From Pisolithus tinctorius (Eukaryota > Basidiomycota > Agaricomycetes > Boletales > Pisolithaceae), in NCBI GenBank assembly GCA_024663395.1, contig JANFAH010000003.1, positions 1,922,001-1,986,000 of the forward strand: DNA of 64,000 nt, read 5' to 3'. How positions within the stretch are numbered: position 1 is the first letter of the stretch; the number at the start of each line of letters is the position of its first letter. The translations under genes and the position numbers were made by a program. This document shows, in pieces, positions 35,619 to 44,900 of this stretch. The notes under the pieces are model-generated. The model was not told the origin of the DNA. It saw only the letters and a list, made by a program, of their open reading frames with translations, and made no database searches.

Positions 35619-36623
35619 CTACTCCCCATAGGGTTCTCCAGTCATGTTGCTGATGGCAGAGTCGTCGAAATCGAAGTCATTGTCATACAAATCGTTACCC
35701 TCGCTCCCAACGAGGGTTCGATCATCCACCAGAGCGGGGGTAGCTATTCTGTCCTGTAAAGGACGACGAGGGCGGATAGAAGGGCATTGGGCCTGAGTAT
35801 GGCCAGGACGAGTGGCGTGGCAAAGGGGACATTCGTACAGTCCACAATTGACGCGGATATGGCCTAGACGGCGACAGACATAACACGCTTGACGATAGCG
35901 TGGATCGGACGGAGTAAGAGGCATGTCAAACTCGGTCAAGGCATTCAGCACAGGGGACGGCGGCAACTGTGCAAGGGTTTCGACGATGTTTAACGTGTAG
36001 TCGAGTTCGGCACGGGAGACGCCAAAGGCAGTCTCAGGGTCTACTTCTGACGGCGAGCTATGAGACTCGCAGGGTTGGGGATTAGAGCCTGACAAGCAGC
36101 AGGCGCGAGGTCTGTCAGCTCTTCGGAGGGAGCGGGACGAATGGGAGGACGATGACGATGATGGCGCAGGAGGGGAAGACGACGGGGAGGAAACCGGAGG
36201 GGAAGTTGCAGTCGAGGGTCTTCTAGACCCAGGTGGGGGGGGTGCGATCAACGTTGGATATTGACGAACGTTATAAATGAGGTCGGCGCCTCCAAGGACA
36301 TCAAAGAGTTTAAGAAGCAGGGGAACTTGTTGGAGGGCGATTTCACCCAGGATAGTGCGAGCAGGGGAAAGGAGGGGATTTTGGCAGTTAACATAGCGGG
36401 AAAGTTCTTCAAGCCGAAGGGCTTGGATAGTTGCATGATACACAAGGTCGAGTGGAGAGTCCTCGTCCACTTCATGGTAAACGGTGCCGATGACGGCCGG
36501 GTCAGCGATGAAGAGTCGGTAGGAAGCGATCATCTGATCACTGGCGGGTTGTCTTTGTCGACGAGCGAACGGGGTGTGGCGGCGAGAGGGTTCGCGGGGG
36601 TAGGTGTAACGACGAGGAGGCAT
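35619..36623 (-). CDS. Element 1 third ORF with two zinc knuckles
   Basis: 334-aa ORF between pol and the 3' LTR. Its ATG (36623) lies one base after the pol TGA (TGA-A-ATG), so translation could restart after pol termination; the frame itself is open further upstream inside pol (to 36740). The N-terminus is basic (MPPRRYTYPREPSRRH). A Ser/Pro-rich linker precedes a C-terminal double knuckle: CYVCRRLGHIRVNC is a standard CX2CX4HX4C, followed by CPLCHATRPGHTQAQC with CX2CX6HX4C spacing. The tail is acidic (DLYDNDFDFDDSAIS). No enzyme motif is visible. Zinc knuckles bind single-stranded nucleic acid, so a chaperone or envelope-like accessory role could be imagined; the function is unknown. Confidence 0.75.
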   Translation of the reverse strand: MPPRRYTYPREPSRRHTPFARRQRQPASDQMIASYRLFIADPAVIGTVYHEVDEDSPLDLVYHATIQALRLEELSRYVNCQNPLLSPARTILGEIALQQVPLLLKLFDVLGGADLIYNVRQYPTLIAPPPPGSRRPSTATSPPVSSPSSSPPAPSSSSSSHSSRSLRRADRPRACCLSGSNPQPCESHSSPSEVDPETAFGVSRAELDYTLNIVETLAQLPPSPVLNALTEFDMPLTPSDPRYRQACYVCRRLGHIRVNCGLYECPLCHATRPGHTQAQCPSIRPRRPLQDRIATPALVDDRTLVGSEGNDLYDNDFDFDDSAISNMTGEPYGE

Positions 36624-36624
36624 T

Positions 36625-39600
36625 TCAAGAGTGATACTTCTGACGGTACGAGTGGAGTGTCGAGTGGGTTGTTTTTTTAGGAGGGAAGTCTCTGGGGAAC
36701 CGTTTCTTATAGGCGGAGAGCGTATCATCCGCATGTTCAAGGTGTGACTCTTTTTGCCACGAGTTCTCGGAAGAAGGGTAACCCTTCCATTTGATTAAGA
36801 AGGCGTGTCCACGGCCGGACCTTTTATGGCCGACTATCGCCTCAACTTCGTATTCTTCCTCCTCGTTGACTAGGTCAGGTGGTGGAGCCGGGAAGTTCGG
36901 TCCGTGAACGTCGTTTTCTCGATAGGGCGATAGGAGAGAAGCATGGAAAACGTTGTGGATCTTCCAGCGTGCGGGAATCACGAGGCGATACGTTATCGGA
37001 GTTAGGACGTCAGAGATAGTGAAGGGTCCTTCTCGTTTTGGTGCTAGCTTCCTATTTTCATAGGAGCATTTCAAATTTCGTGCTTCTAGCCAAACCTTAT
37101 CACCTTTCTGGAACGGGGTGAAGGGTCGTGACGAGCGGTCTTTCATGGTTTTTCTGGCTAGGTCGTGGGCCGCAAGGGCTTCCTCTCTAGCTTTTCGGAG
37201 TTCTTCGAGTCTAGACTCGGCGGCGGGAAGGTGGGTTTCCGTGATCAGGGACGGAAGGGGTTTCGGTTCATATCCGTACATGAGGTAGAACGGAGATTGA
37301 TGGGTAACGGAGTGTGGGCGGTGGTTATGCGCAAATTCGGCCATTGGTAGGTTGTCCACCCACGAGGTGGGGTCGTTTTGGCAAAAGATGCGGAGATAAG
37401 TCTCCACTTCTTGATTTACACGTTCCGTTTCTCCATCGGTCTGTGGGTGATACGCAGTTGACAGGGCAAGGGAATACCCTAAGAGGGAAGCGAGTTCTTT
37501 TGCAAAGGCGGAGGCGAACTGAGGGCCTCGATCTGATATGATTTTGTCGTACAACCCGAAGCGGGAGTAGACTTTCTTGAAAAACAACGCTGCAATATCG
37601 GCGGCAGAGGCGGTTTTCTTCGTTGGTGACAAGATTACCCCCTTTGTAAGCCCATGGTCTACCACGACCAAAAGGGAATCATAGCCATTTGAAACGGGTA
37701 GGTCGGTAACCAGATCGCAAGAGATCTGTTGGAAAGGGCGGGTCGAGGTGGAGGGGATAGGCGTGAGGGGTGGTGTCGTCGGGTGAGTATTTACTTTATT
37801 TTGCTGGCATATAGCACAGCCTTCAACATATTTTCGGACGAAGGACGCCAGTCCGGGCCACCAAAACTCAGAAGAGACGAGTTGTCGGGTTTTTAGAACA
37901 CCGGGGTGTCCAGCAGAGGGGTGATCATGGTGGTTGGACACGACGGTTCGACGGAGGGTGGGGTCATCAGGGATGTAAACCCGATTTCTGTAGAGTAGTA
38001 CTCCATTTTCAAACTTCCAGTCAGAGAGATGAGACTTGAATGGAAGCGGCATATCGACATTTTCAATGGCACGAAGCGCTGTTTGGACCACAGGGTCTTT
38101 CATAGAGGACGATGCAACCTTCTGAGTAAGATTGGTGTCGATGAGGTTGACGAACAGAGTTTGCGGCAGGAGAGTAACTCCTTTATTGTCCTCATCATCT
38201 TCAGGAATATGATCAGGTCGGCGGGAAAGCGCATCCGGTGCAGCCAGGTCTTTGCCTGGGACATGTTCCAACTGCAGATCAAAGTCTGCAAGGTCAAGGA
38301 GCCAGCGGGCCTGGCGACGATTCAAGTTTTGAGGTGACTTGAAGTATGTCAGGTTTTTATGGTCAGTGAAGACCTTAACTGGGAAAGGGGATCCATGGAG
38401 ATAATGTCTCCAGGATTTCAGTGCTCGAATAACCCCTAGCAGTTCTCTGTCATAAATGTCGTAATTTCTTTCTGCAGGGTTAAATGATTGGGACAGGAAG
38501 GCACAGGGTTGCCACTGTCCGTTCGAATCTTCTTGAAGGAGGATTCCTCCTGTTGCGTACTTGGACGCGTCTGTAGTAATTGCGAATGGCCGAGAGGTGT
38601 CGGGCATTCGAAGCGTAGGTTGTGCCATGAAGATCCGCTTGAGAAGTTCAAAGGCATCTTGGCATTTCTTGGACCAACTCCAGTCGACCGTTTTCTTGGT
38701 GAGGTCGATGAGCGGTCGTGCGATGTCCGAGTAGTAGGGGACAAATCTTCTGTAAAAGTTCGCGAACCCCAAAAAGGATCGCACATCTTTAACTTTCTTT
38801 GGAACGGGCCATTCGGCGATGCCTTGTACCTTGACGGGGTCCATGGCGACGGTGTTTTCTTTGATAATCATGCCAAGGTACTCCACCTCGGCAAGGTCAA
38901 AATGACATTTTTCTAACTTCAGAGGGAGAGAGAGCTCTCTCATTCTTTCGAGAACGCGACGGGTTCTTCGTTTATGTTCTTCAGGGTCGCTCGAGAAAAT
39001 AAGGAGGTCATCCATGTAAACGACCAGCCATCCCTCGGCGATCATATCTCTGAAAGAGTCGTTCATGAATCGCTGGAATGTGGCGGGGGAGTTGCACAAT
39101 CCAAAGAACATAACAGTTGGTTCGAAGAGTCCTTTATGCGTAATGAATGCGGCTTTCCACTGGTCTCCTTCTTTGATACGGACGTTATTGTAGCCCGATC
39201 TGACATCCATCTTCGTGAAGATAGAGGCTCCTTTTAGTTTGTCTACAAGGTCTGAAATGAGGGGGAGGGGGTATGCATCCTTCACCGTATTCTTGTTCAG
39301 GTATCTGTAGTCTTGACAGGGGCGCAAGGAGCCGTCTTTCTTTCCTACGAAGAAGAAGGGGGCAGCTTGGGGAGATTTCGAGGGGCGGATTTTTCCTTCT
39401 CGAAGGTTCTCTTCGATAAACTTTTCTGCAGACTCTCGCTCAGAGGGAGAGAGAGGATATGCCTTGGCCACCTTGGGGACAAAGTCCTCTACAAGGTTTA
39501 TGGCATGATCGTATGGTCGTGATGGAGGTAAAACTCCATCGGATGGTTTTTCGAAAACCGAGGCAAAGTCCTTGTATTCTTCAGGAAGAACAGCCTTCGG

Positions 39601-40326
39601 TTTCTTCTTATGTTCTTCTTGGGCTAACTCTGTAGCCGTGGTGATCTTTCGGAGAAGGCTATTATTGGGGTTAACCTTCTTGGCTTCTTCAACGAGTTTC
39701 CCAACCGACATCACGAAATGTGCTCGGATGGTTTCGTCTTCGGGTTCTTCATAATCCATGAATTTGTTTATCCCTTTCTTTTCAGTTGGGGACACAAGGT
39801 TCACGGTTGGTTCTTCGATGGCAATGGAAGAGACGTTGCGTCTTAATTCCTTTGATCTATCGGTTTTCTCGTCGATAGATAACGTGCCCATCCTCCAGTC
39901 TACAACAGGGTTATTTTCTTGGAGCCAGGGGAGACCCAGAATGACGTTTTCCGTTCCACAATTGATGACATGGAAGAAGGACTGGTGGACGAGTCCTTTG
40001 ATCTTAAAGTAGAGAGTGGCGGAAAACAGTATTCTTCCTTTAGAGTTCTGGGTTCCATCGGCGTTCTTGGCGAGGATGGGTTCAGCGAGGCGTTGAGTGG
40101 GGATTCGATGTTTTCGCACGAAACCCCAGTCGATGCAAGAAATTTCCGCTCCGGAGTCAACCAGAGCGGTAGTGTTGACGACTTTCTGAGTAGTTTCTGA
40201 TGTGTAGAGGGAGACGGGAATCTGCATAGTACGTTCTGGTGTAGACGTTACAAGTACAGGGGCAACAGAAACTAAACTGTCCTTAGTCTGGGGAACATCT
40301 GGCGTCAACGCAGAGTTCCCATTCAA
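36625..40326 (-). CDS. pol: Element 1 Pol: protease-RT-RNase H-integrase-chromodomain
   Basis: 1233 codons open in the -1 frame relative to gag. No ATG opens the frame; it is probably entered by frameshifting at GGATTTT. Domains in order: aspartic protease with LVDSGAEISCID near residue 57, reverse transcriptase with the YMDDLLIFS active site near residue 437, RNase H with ITTDASKYATGGIL and FTDHKNLTYF, integrase with an HHCC zinc module (SAGHPGVLKT, CAICQQNK) and the D,D,E core (CDLVTDLP, IISDRGPQFAS, TDGETERVNQE). At the C-terminus is a chromodomain (YEVEAIVGHKRSGRG, FLIKWKGYPSSENSW), the mark of chromoviruses, which targets integration to modified chromatin. All catalytic residues are present and no stop interrupts it, so it may be active. 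Confidence 0.95.
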   Translation of the reverse strand: MNGNSALTPDVPQTKDSLVSVAPVLVTSTPERTMQIPVSLYTSETTQKVVNTTALVDSGAEISCIDWGFVRKHRIPTQRLAEPILAKNADGTQNSKGRILFSATLYFKIKGLVHQSFFHVINCGTENVILGLPWLQENNPVVDWRMGTLSIDEKTDRSKELRRNVSSIAIEEPTVNLVSPTEKKGINKFMDYEEPEDETIRAHFVMSVGKLVEEAKKVNPNNSLLRKITTATELAQEEHKKKPKAVLPEEYKDFASVFEKPSDGVLPPSRPYDHAINLVEDFVPKVAKAYPLSPSERESAEKFIEENLREGKIRPSKSPQAAPFFFVGKKDGSLRPCQDYRYLNKNTVKDAYPLPLISDLVDKLKGASIFTKMDVRSGYNNVRIKEGDQWKAAFITHKGLFEPTVMFFGLCNSPATFQRFMNDSFRDMIAEGWLVVYMDDLLIFSSDPEEHKRRTRRVLERMRELSLPLKLEKCHFDLAEVEYLGMIIKENTVAMDPVKVQGIAEWPVPKKVKDVRSFLGFANFYRRFVPYYSDIARPLIDLTKKTVDWSWSKKCQDAFELLKRIFMAQPTLRMPDTSRPFAITTDASKYATGGILLQEDSNGQWQPCAFLSQSFNPAERNYDIYDRELLGVIRALKSWRHYLHGSPFPVKVFTDHKNLTYFKSPQNLNRRQARWLLDLADFDLQLEHVPGKDLAAPDALSRRPDHIPEDDEDNKGVTLLPQTLFVNLIDTNLTQKVASSSMKDPVVQTALRAIENVDMPLPFKSHLSDWKFENGVLLYRNRVYIPDDPTLRRTVVSNHHDHPSAGHPGVLKTRQLVSSEFWWPGLASFVRKYVEGCAICQQNKVNTHPTTPPLTPIPSTSTRPFQQISCDLVTDLPVSNGYDSLLVVVDHGLTKGVILSPTKKTASAADIAALFFKKVYSRFGLYDKIISDRGPQFASAFAKELASLLGYSLALSTAYHPQTDGETERVNQEVETYLRIFCQNDPTSWVDNLPMAEFAHNHRPHSVTHQSPFYLMYGYEPKPLPSLITETHLPAAESRLEELRKAREEALAAHDLARKTMKDRSSRPFTPFQKGDKVWLEARNLKCSYENRKLAPKREGPFTISDVLTPITYRLVIPARWKIHNVFHASLLSPYRENDVHGPNFPAPPPDLVNEEEEYEVEAIVGHKRSGRGHAFLIKWKGYPSSENSWQKESHLEHADDTLSAYKKRFPRDFPPKKTTHSTLHSYRQKYHS

Positions 40327-41435
40327 AAATCCTTTCCAAGGGCCCTAGCGATGTTTACCAAGGCGATGGATGGGCCAGCGACTTTTTCTTCATCGTCGCT
40401 TTCTTCTACTTCCACAATTTTGCGGATCTTCTTTACTTTCTTTTGGGGAGTTTTCCCCTTGTCTGGACATTCTCGGGAGAGGTGTCCTTTATTTCCACAA
40501 CCGAAACATCTTCCTTCCTTGATGTGACGGTCTCGTTCTTCTTTGGAGAGTCTGACTCCATCCACGTCCATAGCGTTTGGATCTTTTTCTTCGGCAAAAT
40601 TGTTCCTAGGGTGGAACGTCTTCTTTTCTTTTCTTCCCGAGATTTCATTAACCTTTCTCCACTTAGCGTCGAATTTCTGTGCTTGGGTGTACCACTCAGT
40701 GATCTTGGTAGGAGTGGTTTCCATCATGTGAATTCGGTTTGCGATGAAAGGTTTAAGTCCTTGCGAGAAGAACTCGATTAAAGCGACGTCTTCCGTGATG
40801 GTTGAGTCGGCCGCAGCAGTTCGGAAGTCAGTGATATATTGTTCCACCGAATCTTTTTGTTTCAGGGTTCGTAATTTGGCAATGGCGGTCCCAGCGGTGT
40901 CGGCGGAGGTGAACGACGTTTTGAAATCTTTTATAAAATCAGCAAAGGTGCCGAAACTCGGGGGGTTCTTTTCCAGAGAGGTCTTCTGGAAGGTGGCGGC
41001 CCAGGAACGGGCGACATCTTTCTTCATATACGACAGGGCGTAGACCACCTTCTTGGTGTCAGTGTCGTATAGTTCTTCGTTTACCAAAAGATAGGTCTGT
41101 ACGGAGTACAGCCAACTCATGGCATTCTTCTGGTTTCCGTCAAAATCAGACGGAGCACCGATCTTCAGTTCTGTGGCTTTGGTGGCATTGCCAACCGGTG
41201 CCTTCGACGATGAGCCAGACATCGTAATCTGTGGTGGGGGCGGCGGGGTAGGGAAGAGAGGCGGGGGACTTGGTTGAATGGGGGTGCCAAGCGACGCAAG
41301 TGACTGGGAGAAGAGGTTCGAGAGGATTCCAGAGGTAAAACCTCTATCTGGCTGTTCGGGTTCGTTGGAGGAGGTGTCTGTGACAGTGCTCTCCTGTTCT
41401 TCGTCTGATGACGATTCTTCACGAGTGGGTCGCAA
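40323..41435 (-). CDS. gag: Element 1 Gag with CCHC zinc knuckle
   Basis: 370-aa structural protein. The N-terminal 80 residues are acidic and Pro-rich; an inner ATG gives MSGSSSKAPVG at about residue 71. The capsid-like Retrotrans_gag core lies at about 95-235 (GNQKNAMSWLYSVQTYLL, DVARSWAATFQK, FADFIKDFKTSF, QYITDFRTAAADS). The nucleocapsid motif is CFGCGNKGHLSREC, CX2CX4HX4C, followed by a Lys/Glu-rich tail. It ends ..KDF with a TGA that directly abuts the slip heptamer. It packages the element RNA into cytoplasmic particles. Confidence 0.93.
   Translation of the reverse strand: MRPTREESSSDEEQESTVTDTSSNEPEQPDRGFTSGILSNLFSQSLASLGTPIQPSPPPLFPTPPPPPQITMSGSSSKAPVGNATKATELKIGAPSDFDGNQKNAMSWLYSVQTYLLVNEELYDTDTKKVVYALSYMKKDVARSWAATFQKTSLEKNPPSFGTFADFIKDFKTSFTSADTAGTAIAKLRTLKQKDSVEQYITDFRTAAADSTITEDVALIEFFSQGLKPFIANRIHMMETTPTKITEWYTQAQKFDAKWRKVNEISGRKEKKTFHPRNNFAEEKDPNAMDVDGVRLSKEERDRHIKEGRCFGCGNKGHLSRECPDKGKTPQKKVKKIRKIVEVEESDDEEKVAGPSIALVNIARALGKDF
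40326..40332 (-). promoter_or_regulatory. Candidate -1 ribosomal frameshift site GGATTTT
   Basis: In the gag frame the codons read G-GAT-TTT-TGA, so the heptamer obeys the X-XXY-YYZ layout loosely (GGA/UUU) and stands immediately before the gag stop. Slipping back one base enters the pol frame. MMTV uses the very similar GGAUUUA at its pro-pol junction. A downstream RNA structure was not assessed. Confidence 0.6.
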
Positions 41436-41508
41436 CGGCGCCCAACGTCGATTGTTTCGGGGGTTCGTGGTGGTTCACTAAGTAGTGACCGATTCGGCCA
41501 AAGGCTGG

Positions 41509-41519
41509 AGACTTGAGCT
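41509..41519 (-). other. Element 1 self-priming primer-binding site
   Basis: Two bases inside the 5' LTR edge, the minus strand reads AGCTCAAGTCT. This is the exact reverse complement of AGACTTGAGCT inside the LTR (41711-41701), which lies 33 bases after the start of the TATTTAAA box, just where the RNA should begin. No TGG tRNA-type primer site is present. Tf1 of fission yeast primes in the same way with 11 bases. Confidence 0.8.
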
Positions 41520-41700
41520 TTTGTTACGCTCGACCGAAGTCAAGACGTAGGGAGAGCTCAAATGCAGACTATGGTTTCTACCCAGCAACGGCTGAAGGTA
41601 ACCTCTGTAAACGACAGAGGATTTGGGGCAACGCCGGTAAGAGTGGTCCTTGTTAGGGACACTGAGGGCGAAGTTCTGAGAACGCTGCGTATGATTGAGC

Positions 41701-41711
41701 AGCTCAAGTCT
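41701..41711 (-). promoter_or_regulatory. Predicted 5' end of element 1 RNA (self-primer)
   Basis: AGACTTGAGCT, complementary over 11 bases to the primer-binding site 41509-41519. The position is set by TATA spacing; transcription start was not measured. Confidence 0.65.
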
Positions 41712-41736
41712 GGGTTTCCAGGACTTGAGCCGGCAG

Positions 41737-41744
41737 TTTAAATA
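41737..41744 (-). promoter_or_regulatory. TATA box of element 1 LTR
   Basis: TATTTAAA on the minus strand, about 33 bases upstream of the inferred RNA start. A copy is present in the other LTR at the equivalent place. Confidence 0.7.
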
Positions 41745-41972
41745 CTACACAGAAACGGACCATGAGGCGTCCGCATGTAACGAGGTAACTACGCCATTGG
41801 TTGAACAATGACAACACATGTCCTAAGCATGTAACGAGCCAGTAACGCTAGTGGTGGAAATAGAGAGCCGTCGGATCAGAGAGAAGACGGCTCAAAAAGG
41901 AAATCAAGTCCAACGGATCACAAACAAGGTAAACGTACAACAGAAAGGAAAAGTCAGGGGTGAAACGTAACA

Positions 41973-41977
41973 CTTAT
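41973..41977. repeat. Target-site duplication, right copy
   Basis: CTTAT directly after the right LTR, matching 35126-35130. Removing one copy and the element restores an open reading frame in the transposase. Confidence 0.9.
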
Positions 41978-44900
41978 CATCTCCCATCCGACCCAGAACA
42001 ATGTGCTCTCGAGCGTCAGCTGCGACAGATCAGAGATCAGGTCCTTGACGAGCAAAACTCCATATATGACAATGGTCAGCTAGAAGTACCCCATGATGAT
42101 GTCGGCTTCACCTGGTCCTATCCCGATGAAGATGATGAGTCTCAAACTGACCCGACTGACGAAGCTCTTCCCCACCTCACACGTGATGAAGATGATCCAG
42201 ATCCATTCTTTATCGACGAGGAGGTGCGAGCAGACAGGGCCGACCTCGCAGAATTGCCAGACCATGTCGCGGTCATTCATGCGACCATATCATGGCTCCA
42301 CCTCCAATTCCATCTCCTGTGCATTGCTTGCAACGCACTGCTTGCTATATTCTCACTACTTCTTCTGTTCTTTAACTCGAACTCAAGTCTTCCATTCACA
42401 ACTCTCCACTCTGGCAATTGCATCCTCGGTGTCGATAAACCAGTTCACACGCTACCTGTCTGTCCGACATGTCGCAATGTCTATCTGCCTGCCACGTCAC
42501 TGCTATGTCATGATACATGCACTTCCTGTAACGTTGATTTGTTTCTTCCAGGGCAAACCCTACAGGGTAATGCACGCGCTTTGAAGACTCCTATCGTCAA
42601 GTACCCCTACCTCCCACTATCCGAGCAGATTTCATCGATCCTCATGATTCCTGGTGTCGAGGACATGCTTGATGGATGGCGAGGCAAGTCACGCTCGCCT
42701 GGCATCTATACGGACATCTTCGATGGCAGTATCTGCTGCATGAAGCTCAAAGGGCCTGATGGCAAGTTATTTTTTTCAAACGACCAGAATGAACGACATG
42801 GCCCCAATAATGAGCTATGCCTTGGAGTTAACCTTGGTGTTGACTGGTACGTACTCATCTCATAGGCTCATAACTAATTGATGCTGAACACCCGCTGGCC
42901 CTACAGGTTTTCGTACATTCGAAGTAACATCGCGCCATCTCACTCATCATGCCCTACCTCCTTCTCAATTTGCAACCTCCCTCCCAAATACAGATACTGG
43001 ACCGCGAATCTCATGTGTACGAGCATCATGCCAGGACCTAAAGAGCAAACACCGGACCAAGTACAATGTTTCCTTCGACCTATCGTCTCCAACTTACTGC
43101 GGCTCTGGAAATATGGCATCAAGATACCCACGGAATCCCAACCAGAAGGTGAGACTATCTCTTTTTGTACATAGATCTACTCAACCATAATAGGTCGCCT
43201 CGTTCGTGTTGCATTGGTTGCGGTCGTGTGTGACAAGCCTGCAGCGCATAAGATAGGTGGTTTTGTGTCGCACTCACACAATTATTACTGCACGTGTTGC
43301 TGGATACACTCGACGGACAAGGGAAATGTGAATGCTTTCCAGAAAGGAGGTGCGTCATTACACACTGACTGTTAAACTTTTTCTTAATACCAAGACCAGC
43401 TCATCCCCCATGGACGAATGTAGAGCAACGCCATTTAGGCAAGGAATATCGCAACCTCCCGTCTCCCAATGCGCAGAAGATTTTCATCAAAGATTTCGCA
43501 ACACGCTATTCGCAACTCTCTTGTCTCCCATACTTCGATTTGGTCGAACAAGTTGTTGTAGATCCCATGCATAACTTGTTCTTAGGTGAGTCATCCATCA
43601 TGCCTGTTCCCTGCTGTGCTGAATGTCTCTTCCATTAATCTCAGGTCTCGTGAAGATGCACTTCTACCACATATGGGTTCAAGGCAAGATACTATGACCA
43701 AATCATGAATTAGGCATGTTGCATAGCATGCTCGCAGATGTACGTCCCTCCCTCCCTCTCATCATTTCATATACCAACCAATCGAAACGTCGTAGTTTAT
43801 CATCCCAGGGTCATGCGGCAAGCTGCCGACAGACATTGGGACCCCCGCCAGTGGGTCTTTGACGGCTGACCAGTGGTTGCTTCTTGCAACTGTCTATGGT
43901 CCCATCATCGTATGTGTTCAGCTGACTTGCAGCACTCACAACTAACCTTACCTGCCTTGACTTAGATACCACAGATATGGAGCACATTCTTGCCAAGCAA
44001 CGCCTCGGACGAGGCTTCTTCCCACCACATCGCTGTGATTGAGAGGGCTGAGACGGAGAAACAACAGGAGGCGACTCGCAAAGCAAATAATAAGGTATCT
44101 CTAGCAGAAGCCAAGAAATGCAGAAAGGAGGCCTACGAGACCGAAAAAGCCCAGATTGCCCAGGAGAAGATCACCATCACTGAGGCGAAACAACGCGAAA
44201 AACTCCAACAGGCAGCAGTGAAGCAAGCAGAGAAGGCACGGCAGGCTGGAGCAGCAAAAGTGAGTATTTTATCTCTAAATATCTGTTGTTTCAGACTTGT
44301 GCTTTGCTAGGCGTCGAAAAAGCGAAAGGCGAGCTCTCAAGACGTCCAAGACCTACCTGAAGGTCAATTGCATGGGCCGCCTCCCCCACCAGGCAATCGC
44401 ATTGAACAGCTACCCAATGATCTGCAGATGCCTGAAGACGAGCGACTACGTCTCCACCCCAAGGAACCAGCAAACTTCCTTAAGTTGTCCATGGCCATTC
44501 GTATCCTCATCAAGCGTACCATCACCAACCATGACATCGACACCACCGATGACTTACTACGGGAGTACAGTAGAGAATTGATTAAGGTCCGTCACCGTTA
44601 CACAGCACCGACTCCAAGCCTCACAGACCTCTGCAGCTTTATGGGTCCGCTGTCATGAAACCGAATCACCATTATGCGACACACGTTGGTGACTGCGCCC
44701 GCAACTTTGGTCCTCTTCACGACTTCTGGACGTTCCTTTTTGAATGCCTTAACAAGATCTTGAAGTCCTTCAAAGCCAACAACCACGCGAACGGCGAACT
44801 TGAATCCACGTTTTTTAAAGAGTTTCACAGAACTTGTGAGACTTCCAGAGTTGTAAGTCCAATTGCTTAAGCACTCGCTATCCTACTGAGTATATAACCA

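Larger units (their letters stand above)
35131..41972 (-). mobile_element. Ty3/gypsy chromovirus, element 1 (complete)
   Basis: 6842-bp LTR retrotransposon on the minus strand. Both LTRs are 451 bp, begin TGTTACG and end CGTAACA, and differ at only two sites that I can see, so the insertion is young. A CTTAT duplication flanks it. The internal region has, in transcription order, a primer-binding site, gag (40323-41435), pol with protease, RT, RNase H, integrase and chromodomain (36625-40326), and a third ORF (35619-36623), ending at a polypurine tract. All long frames are open. The 11-base match between the predicted RNA 5' end and the primer-binding site places it with self-priming Tf1/sushi-type elements. 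Confidence 0.95.
41522..41972 (-). repeat. Element 1 5' LTR
   Basis: 451 bp with 7-bp inverted ends. On the minus strand it contains the TATA box, the inferred transcription start near 41711 and the R-U5 segment (41711-41522). Confidence 0.95.

Noticed and set aside
40320..40322. ATG at the start of pol in element 1 (TGAATG)
   Set aside because: This ATG is not in the pol frame; it would read another frame. The pol frame itself begins with TTG at this point, so frameshifting is the better explanation.
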